From Nitrospinota bacterium (GTDB lineage Bacteria > UBA8248 > JACPRG01), in contig JASLXW010000111.1 of assembly GCA_030740135.1 (NCBI GenBank), forward strand, positions 1 through 10,139: a stretch of 10,139 nucleotides of DNA, written 5' to 3'. The notes under the pieces were generated by a model, which was given only the letters and a program-made list of their open reading frames with translations, searched no databases and was not told the origin of the DNA. This document shows, in pieces, positions 1-5,107 of the stretch. The stretch's first letter is position 1; every line of letters starts with the position of its first letter. The position numbers were made by a program, and so were the translations under genes.

Positions 1-653
1 ACCACCAGGTGCATGGCCCCCTCAGCATCGCTCTGGGTCAGGCCATCGCGAAGAAGCTGGGCACGGTCGATGGCCCGCATTCCCGTCACATCCACCCGCT
101 TCTCGTCAAGGTCTTTCGTCCGAGCCAGGTTGCTCCCGGCCACTACCCCTCTGTCGTTGAGCCCCATCTTGAGACCGGTGGAGCCGGCCGCCGCCACACC
201 CACGATTCGCGGTTCCCCATCGATCTGGATGTCGACCACCACGTTGATCTCTTTGTTCATGTGGTATCCTGGGCCTTCCAGGGTCTTGGACCCCAACTTG
301 TCGCTGTTCTTGAGGAAAATGGTCTCTCCCGTTGCGCTGGCCTCACCCAGGGCCATGAGGGCGGTGCAGCCGGCCGGATAGATCGCGTCCTCATAGCGGT
401 TGTAGGCCAACACCTCTTCGAAGGGGACCCGAGCCCCGCGGGCCATTCCCTCCAGCTCCTCGAGGGTCCCTTGCGACAGCAGCGCCGCGCCCCGGACGGC
501 TCGGTTCAACGCCTCACTCCGCGAAAGACCCTGGGTATTGCACCCCTTCCAAAAGAGGCCGAGGTTCTTGCGGATGGCCCCGCCGAGGAGTTCTCCCCGG
601 GCGCGGCCGAACTCTTGGGGCGGGCCCCGGAATACAAGCATCCCCGTGATCAT
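1..653 (-). CDS. C45-family acyltransferase/amide hydrolase (acyl-CoA:6-APA acyltransferase-like), 3' end outside window
   Basis: An open frame of 217 codons with no stop runs off the left edge. The ATG at 653 follows AAGGAG with a 7-base spacer, which fixes the start. Family C45 proteins are N-terminal-nucleophile enzymes that self-cleave before a Cys and then hydrolyse or transfer acyl groups on amides. What I see: Gly95-Cys96-Thr (GCTALMA), fitting the self-processing Gly-Cys nucleophile; KNSD at 115-118, with Asp118 as candidate partner to the catalytic Asp of the fungal enzyme; and the family-like stretch GSTGLKMGLNDRGVVAGSN around 157-175. The family is usually about 350 residues, so roughly the last third is missing. 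The gene lies 76 bp downstream of the binding-protein gene on the same strand, so it may act on an imported amide. Substrate unknown; penicillin chemistry is not implied. It could equally be a carcinine-hydrolase-like or conjugated-compound hydrolase. Confidence 0.85.
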   Translation of the reverse strand, partial: MITGMLVFRGPPQEFGRARGELLGGAIRKNLGLFWKGCNTQGLSRSEALNRAVRGAALLSQGTLEELEGMARGARVPFEEVLAYNRYEDAIYPAGCTALMALGEASATGETIFLKNSDKLGSKTLEGPGYHMNKEINVVVDIQIDGEPRIVGVAAAGSTGLKMGLNDRGVVAGSNLARTKDLDEKRVDVTGMRAIDRAQLLRDGLTQSDAEGAMHLV

Positions 654-729
654 CTCTTTGCTCCTTGTCATCTGCCGGGCGAGCCCACCCGGCTCTCCGC
701 CCTCTACTGGAGATTGGCAAAAGGAGGCG

Positions 730-1755
730 CTATTTTCCCGGCGCCTTGGGAAAGATCCGGGGCACAAACTTGTTGATGTAGATCTCCTCCAGGGCCGGGA
801 CCCGCTTGAGCTTGAAGTATTTTGCAATGGTGTCCCGGGTCAGCTTCATTTTCTCCTTGGTCATGAAGCCAATTCCCGTCTTCTTGGTGGTAGGCGTGAT
901 GAGATGGCGGATCGCGATGTCCAGGTGCTGGCGGGCAATCCGCGGGGCAAACGTCGGAAAAGATTTCAGAAAGATCTTCACGGCCTCGTCGGGGTGTTCC
1001 ACCGCGAAGGCCTGCCCCCGCAACGACACCCGGACGAATCGCCGCACCTAGTCGGGATTTCCCTCGATCCGGTCATCCTGTGTGATGACCCCGCTCGAGT
1101 AAAGGTCCACGCCAAAGTCGCTGAAGAGATAATCTACCACAGGCTTGCCGGACTTCCGGGCCGCTTCGAAATAGGTGGGGCCGATGGCAGCGAAGGTCAC
1201 GATGGCGTCCACCTTCTCGGCAAAGAGACTTGCGGTCTGGGAGGGAGGCGGGACGTCCAGCCACTTCACGGTGTCGGGGTCCAGGCCCGTCGCCCTCGCC
1301 AGGGCCGGGAAGGTGACCCGGGCGGCGTTTCCGATGGCCGAGCCGATGGTCTTGCCCGCGAGGTCCTTGGGGCCCTGGATCCCTGATTTTTTCAGGACGT
1401 AAATGCAATAGAGGGACTTGTGATGGAACATGGCCACCTCTTTGACCCGAGCGCCGGTGTTGCCCCGGGCGATGATCAATGAGGCCGCGTCGGCGAGGCC
1501 GAATTCGGCGCCTTTCGAGGCCATCACCTTGACGGTGTCCCCCGATCCGTGTCCCCGAACGATGTTGACCGTCAGGCCCTCCTCCTTGAAGTAGCCCTTC
1601 TCCAAAGCTGCATACCAGCCGGAATGCTTGCCATAGGGAACCCAGTCCAAGGCGAAGGTGATCTTCTCCGCCGCGGCCGGGGCGCTTCCCATCCACAAAA
1701 GGGCCATGGCAAAAGCCACCGCCATCTTCACCATCCTTCTCTCAGTCTTTCTCAT
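730..1755 (-). pseudogene. NMT1/THI5-type ABC transporter substrate-binding protein, interrupted by an in-frame TAG
   Basis: One continuous frame of 341 codons before its terminal stop, with a single internal TAG at 1048-1050 (codon 236). The ATG at 1755 has GGAGG 9 bases upstream and starts a lipid-free signal peptide (charged MRKTERR, then a hydrophobic stretch to about Ala29, APAAA/EK). The mature part begins ITFALDWVPYGKHSGWYAALEKG, the standard opening of NMT1/THI5-like periplasmic binding proteins that deliver pyrimidine precursors, sulfonates, nitriles or aromatic acids to an ABC importer. Homology continues unbroken in the same frame past the TAG: GNPD, stop, VRRFVRVSLRGQAFAVEHPDEAV. 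Relatives normally read NPD/E-L-V-R, so TTG to TAG would explain it. Product as read: a 235-residue truncated protein lacking the C-terminal lobe segment. Alternatives are stop readthrough or a consensus error. The terminal stop at 730 is also TAG. No permease or ATPase gene is visible; they may lie left of the window. Confidence 0.8.
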
Positions 1756-1766
1756 CACGCAAGTCC

Positions 1767-1782
1767 TCCACTTGACAGTGGA
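1767..1782 (-). promoter_or_regulatory. Small hairpin overlapping the ribosome binding site of the binding-protein gene
   Basis: Perfect 6-bp arms TCCACT and AGTGGA with a GTCA loop (read on the minus strand). The 3' arm contains the first GGA of the GGAGG Shine-Dalgarno sequence that precedes the ATG at 1755. If formed in mRNA it would partly hide the ribosome binding site. The stem is short, so it may be chance. The rest of the 295-bp gap 1756-2050 holds only G/C runs, including a C8 at 1837-1844, and no convincing promoter or terminator. Confidence 0.35.
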
Positions 1783-2050
1783 ACACTCAAGGAGGGCCGT
1801 CCGCCTCCCCACAAAAAAGGGGAAACCAAACGGCCTCCCCCCCCAACAGTTTCTGCGACATTTCCCATATGGCCTCGTCAATGACCCGAGTTTTCCACAC
1901 ATCCGCCTACCGATGTAAGCCGAAAATGGCCTCCGGCCAATCGCAAGGTGCCCAACGCGGGAACCCGTGAAAACCATCTTGCCCACCGGGAGGTTCGGCC
2001 GGGCCGGGCCGGCGGGTCTTTTGCGTCATTCGATGGACACCGATCGCGAT

Positions 2051-3271
2051 TCAGGCGCCTTCACGGGCGGAAGAGACAACGACGTCCGTCGATGAGGGGA
2101 ATCTCGACGGATCAAGGCAGGCAAAGAAGGCCACGCATCCCAGGGCCGCGGCGGCCGAGATCCAGTACACCGCCGGATAACCAAAGCGCGCGGCGACGCC
2201 GCCCAGTGCGGTTGAAGCGATAAACACCCCCAAATGAAAGGAACCGCTGAACAGACCCATCGTCCTTCCCCGGTCCGCCGCATCCGCCCGGTCGATAACC
2301 AGCGCGCCCAACGTCGGCATGACAAACCCCTGGCTCGTCCCGAAGAAAAAGGCCGCCGCCGCGAATCCCCAGACGTTCCGCGCCAAGGCCAGGAGAACCA
2401 GAACGACCGCCATCCCCAGCAGGTTCGGCAGGAGAATCCGCCGCCGCCCCCACCGATCCGAAAGTCCCGTCAGAAAGATCCGGATGAGAACCGCGACCAC
2501 CGTGTAGGTGACGAAAAAGAAGCCGATGGTCTCGAAACTCCGGCTCTTGAGATACGTGGGGACAAACGTCAGCACCGCCCCGAAGCTCGATCCGGTCAGC
2601 AGGACCGTCCCCATCACAGGCCAGAGATCGCGCCGGACCAGCAGGGCCGAAAGGGAAGAGCTCGGGGCCGGGTCGGAACCATCGGCGCGGCCCCGAATGA
2701 ACGCCCCCAGGAGGACCGACAGGAGCGCATACGCGGCCGCCGCCCCGAACAACGCCGGAAACCCGCTGATCGAAACCAAGCCTTCCCCGGCCCAAGGCCC
2801 GATCGCGTGCGGAGAGAGGGTGAAAACCATATAGAAGCCATAGGACTCTCCCCGACGGGAAGCCGGGCTCAATTCGGCCACGAGCGTGTATCCGGCCGTC
2901 AGGCCCGCGGCCAGTCCGACGCCCTGGAGGGCCCGGAGGAGATAAATCAACGGTCCGACCCGCTGGACGAACAGGTATCCCGCCGCGCCGACTCCCAAAA
3001 GCGCGGCCCCGGCGAGAAGGAGACGTTTGGCGCCCCAGCGGTCCACCAGGACACCCGAAAACGGCGTGCAGATGAAAGAAATGATCCACCCGGATCCGGA
3101 AACGAACCCGATGTCGGTCTCGTTGCCTCCAATCTGCTGAATGAACAGCGGCAGGAGGTAAAACGTCGTAAAATTCAGCATAAAGAAAAAGGTCCCCAGG
3201 ACCGTGAGGGTGTAATCGCGGCCGAACAATCTCTCCTGGCCGGGGACCGATGTGCTGGGGTTTGGGGTCAT
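2051..3271 (-). CDS. Major facilitator superfamily (MFS) transporter
   Basis: Twelve-helix inner-membrane transporter, probably a proton-driven efflux permease of the drug/metabolite type. Residue numbers count from the TTG at 3322. Motif A (GVLVDRWGAKR) is at 90-100 in the loop between helices 2 and 3. A motif-B-like RALQGVG is at 130-136. The second-half copy of motif A (GLSDRWGRRR) is at 286-295. A hydrophilic central loop (RGRADGSDPAPSSS) at about 210-223 separates the two six-helix halves. Length, 406 to 423 residues, is normal. Start is uncertain: the ATG at 3271 leaves a 20-residue cytoplasmic tail before helix 1 and has GGAG 13 bases upstream; an in-frame TTG at 3322 gives 17 more residues and has no good ribosome binding site; an in-frame TGA lies just above that. 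The gene is divergent from the thioredoxin-reductase fusion and 295 bp upstream of the binding-protein gene. Substrate cannot be inferred. Confidence 0.9.
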   Translation of the reverse strand: MTPNPSTSVPGQERLFGRDYTLTVLGTFFFMLNFTTFYLLPLFIQQIGGNETDIGFVSGSGWIISFICTPFSGVLVDRWGAKRLLLAGAALLGVGAAGYLFVQRVGPLIYLLRALQGVGLAAGLTAGYTLVAELSPASRRGESYGFYMVFTLSPHAIGPWAGEGLVSISGFPALFGAAAAYALLSVLLGAFIRGRADGSDPAPSSSLSALLVRRDLWPVMGTVLLTGSSFGAVLTFVPTYLKSRSFETIGFFFVTYTVVAVLIRIFLTGLSDRWGRRRILLPNLLGMAVVLVLLALARNVWGFAAAAFFFGTSQGFVMPTLGALVIDRADAADRGRTMGLFSGSFHLGVFIASTALGGVAARFGYPAVYWISAAAALGCVAFFACLDPSRFPSSTDVVVSSAREGA

Positions 3272-3357
3272 TGCGGGATCGGGACTCCGTCCTGTCGACG
3301 AATCAATTTTGGAATCGCTCAAACACGCTCATCTTATCAGCGAAATCCCCGGGAGGA

Positions 3358-3368
3358 GGGGGGGGGGG
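3358..3368. repeat. Eleven-G homopolymer in a divergent intergenic region
   Basis: Uninterrupted run of 11 G on the plus strand, preceded by GGAGGA, in the 182-255 bp between the divergent MFS and glutaredoxin-reductase genes. It is the longest homopolymer in the window. Such a tract is prone to slippage and lies about 140 bp upstream of the reductase start and 36-87 bp upstream of the MFS start candidates, where length changes could alter promoter spacing. No clear sigma-70 promoter is seen here; a TCTAAT at 3421-3426 lacks a -35 partner. Confidence 0.6.
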
Positions 3369-3504
3369 AACGATCACGGAAATATCTTTCCCTGAATGAA
3401 TCCAATCGGGCGAATTCCTGTCTAATGGTTCGGAAGAAGCGGATATCGGGAGTACACAGGCGTTAACGGCCTGCCGGTTGACGAAGACCGGAAGGAGAGA
3501 AGCC

Positions 3505-4695
3505 ATGCCGCCCAAAGTCGAGGCGTATTCGCAAGCGCAATGCCCCTGGTGCCACCGGGCCATGGGGCTGCTCAAAAAAAAGGACGTTGAATTCGAGGAG
3601 ATCCTCGTCAGCGGCGACACCCCCGAATGGGAGGCCATGATCGAGCGCACCGGGGGCAGGACCACGCCCCAGATCCTCATCGGCGGGGAAATCATCGGCG
3701 GTTACACCGAGCTTGCCGCGCTCAACGCCTGGGGCGTGCTGGACGAGAAGCTCGGCCGCGAAAGCGATCGGGCCGAGGAAACGCTCTATGACGTGATGAT
3801 CATCGGGCTGGGACCCGCGGGGATGACCGCCGCCATCTACGCCTCCCGGAAGGGGCTTCAGACGCTAGTCTTGTCCAAGGACGTCGGCGGGCAGCTGAAC
3901 ATCACCGCCGAGCTGGAGAATTACCCGGGGTATTCCTACATCGAGGCCCAGGACTTGATCGACCGTTTCGAGGAGCACGTCGACCGCTTCGACATCACCC
4001 GGGTCATCGGCGAAACGGTCACAAACATCGAGATCGACGACAAGATCAAGGCGGTCCGCACGGAGGCGGGCAACCGCTACCGGGGCCGCACGCTGATCGT
4101 CGCCAGCGGAAAGTCCCCCCGCCCCCTGGGCGTCCCCGGCGAGGACCGCCTGATGGGAAAAGGCGTGGCCTATTGCGCCACGTGCGACGCGCCCTTTTAC
4201 AAAAACAAGGTGGTCGCCGTCGTGGGCGCCGGCAATTCCGCCCTGGAAGCAGCGGGCGAGCTAGACCGCATGGCCCGGAAGGTCCACCTCATCGTGCGCG
4301 GCGAGCTCATCGCCGACGACATCCTGATCGACCGGGTCCACCGGATGAAGGACGTCGAGATCCTCCAGGGCTTTGCGCCGGTGGAGATCCTCGGCGAGGA
4401 CGGGGTGACGGGCGTGCGGGTCCGGTCAAAGGCCGATGGGACCGAGCGCACCCTCGAGGTCGACGGCGTTTTCGTCGAGGTCGGCCTGTTGCCCAATTCC
4501 GCCTTTGCCATTGACGCCCTGGACGTGAACGAGACCGGCGAGATCGTCATCGACTGTCAGACCGAGACCGGCGCCCCCGGGGTCTTCGCCGCGGGCGACG
4601 TCACGAACGTCAAGGACAAACAGGTCGTCGTGGCCGCCGGTGAGGGGGCCAAGGCCGCCCTGCGGGCGAACGAGTACATCCTGGCGAAACGGTGA
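3505..4695 (+). CDS. Glutaredoxin domain fused to thioredoxin-reductase/AhpF-type FAD-NAD(P)H disulfide reductase
   Basis: 396 residues. The ATG at 3505 follows AAGGAG with a 7-base spacer; an upstream in-frame TTG at 3478 has no such signal. Domain 1 (about 1-85) is a glutaredoxin: CPWC at 13-16, TTPQ with the cis-proline at 53-56, and GGYTEL at 65-70. Domain 2 (about 94-396) is a low-molecular-weight thioredoxin-reductase fold: FAD motif GLGPAG at 101-106, redox-active CATC at 224-227, second dinucleotide motif GAGNSA at 241-246, FAD-contacting GVFAAGDV at 359-366. The NADPH-selecting HRRxxxR expected after the second motif is absent (VHLIVRGELIADD at 260-272); together with FVEVGLLPN at 323-331 this looks more like AhpF, which favours NADH. 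Electrons probably pass from NAD(P)H to FAD to CATC to the fused CPWC and then to a protein or glutathione disulfide or a peroxidase partner, in the cytoplasm. No peroxiredoxin gene is adjacent. Confident of the architecture, not of the electron donor. Confidence 0.93.
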   Translation: MPPKVEAYSQAQCPWCHRAMGLLKKKDVEFEEILVSGDTPEWEAMIERTGGRTTPQILIGGEIIGGYTELAALNAWGVLDEKLGRESDRAEETLYDVMIIGLGPAGMTAAIYASRKGLQTLVLSKDVGGQLNITAELENYPGYSYIEAQDLIDRFEEHVDRFDITRVIGETVTNIEIDDKIKAVRTEAGNRYRGRTLIVASGKSPRPLGVPGEDRLMGKGVAYCATCDAPFYKNKVVAVVGAGNSALEAAGELDRMARKVHLIVRGELIADDILIDRVHRMKDVEILQGFAPVEILGEDGVTGVRVRSKADGTERTLEVDGVFVEVGLLPNSAFAIDALDVNETGEIVIDCQTETGAPGVFAAGDVTNVKDKQVVVAAGEGAKAALRANEYILAKR

Positions 4696-4714
4696 TCGGT
4701 GGGGAGATCGAGGC

Positions 4715-4747
4715 GGGTCGCCCTCACTTCGGTGGGACGGACCCGCG
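4715..4747 (+). repeat. Divergent copy of the GC-rich hairpin repeat
   Basis: The segment TCGGTGGGACGGACCCG (4729-4745) matches 6055-6071 with one change, and its first 15 bases are identical to the reverse complement of 5494-5508. Upstream, a TCGCCC half is separated from it by five extra bases. The copy contains CAC-TTCG-GTG, a small stem with a stable TTCG tetraloop. It lies 20-52 bp after the reductase stop and abuts the broken end of the amidohydrolase remnant. Confidence 0.6.
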
Positions 4748-5060
4748 GCCCCCTGAACCCCAGCTTCCGGACGCAACGGTCGGCACTCCGCCGGACAGGC
4801 CTCGATCCCGGCGTAGGGGGGATGAAGATAGGCGAACCCGATCAGCTTGTCGGGATGCCCCCGGACGGCTTCGGCCGCGTGGTCGTTCCCCTCGCGGTAA
4901 TCCTCGCCATAGATCCCGCAGACGTCGATGATGATCGAGTGCGCGACATCCGCCTCTTCCATCGCCTGGAGGACGTCCCCGGTCCCGGTCCGGGCGTCAT
5001 GCCCGTAGTTGAGATGAAGGTGCGCATGGTGGTCGATGACGGGGGCCGCGAATGCGCCCT
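4744..5060 (-). pseudogene. Remnant of a TIM-barrel metal-dependent hydrolase (amidohydrolase family), frameshifted and truncated
   Basis: One minus-strand frame reads AAPVIDHHAHLHLNYG, then DVLQAMEEADVAHSIIIDV, then HPDKLIGFAYLHPPYAGIEA. This is the N-terminal third of amidohydrolase-2 proteins, with the zinc-binding HxH (HAH) of the first strand. Near 4783 the homology jumps to another frame (DRCVRKLGFRG), where relatives have ELxRCVKELGFRGLKL; one extra base explains it. Upstream, an in-frame TGA sits six codons before PVID; removing one base from the G5 run at 5041-5045 would join it to a TTG-started MKGRIRGPVID. After FRGPRVRP all similarity stops, so about two thirds of a normal 280-400-residue protein is gone. 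It lies just downstream of the molybdopterin oxidoreductase on the same strand and was probably co-transcribed. Family enzymes decarboxylate or hydrolyse cyclic or aromatic carboxylates; the specificity is lost here. Nothing else is seen in 4696-5107 apart from the repeat at 4715-4747. Confidence 0.7.
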
Positions 5061-5107
5061 TTCAACGGGCGAGGACCGCTCGGACCCGCCCCCCGGAAAA
5101 GAACGGC

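Noticed and set aside
730..1047. Segment after the internal TAG as a separate gene starting at GTG 1047.
   Set aside because: It is in the same frame as the upstream part, begins inside a conserved family segment and has no ribosome binding site; better read as the rest of one interrupted gene.
9..1402. Long plus-strand frames opposite the C45 and binding-protein genes (9-776, 538-1386 and smaller).
   Set aside because: Low-complexity, His/Arg/Pro-rich translations with no family pattern; they are antisense shadows of genes with clear motifs and good ribosome binding sites.
1819..1845. G/C-run region upstream of the binding protein considered as a promoter or G-quadruplex.
   Set aside because: Only irregular C/G runs; no -35/-10 pair, and four evenly spaced G runs could not be established.
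1977..2016. Possible terminator after the MFS gene (CCCACCGG and CCGGCGGG arms).
   Set aside because: One mismatch, a long GC-rich loop, and the T-rich side (TCTTTT) faces the wrong direction for the minus-strand MFS transcript.
2234..3466. 410-codon plus-strand frame antisense to the MFS gene.
   Set aside because: Arg/Gln/Pro-rich translation typical of the reverse of a GC-rich membrane protein gene; no start signal.
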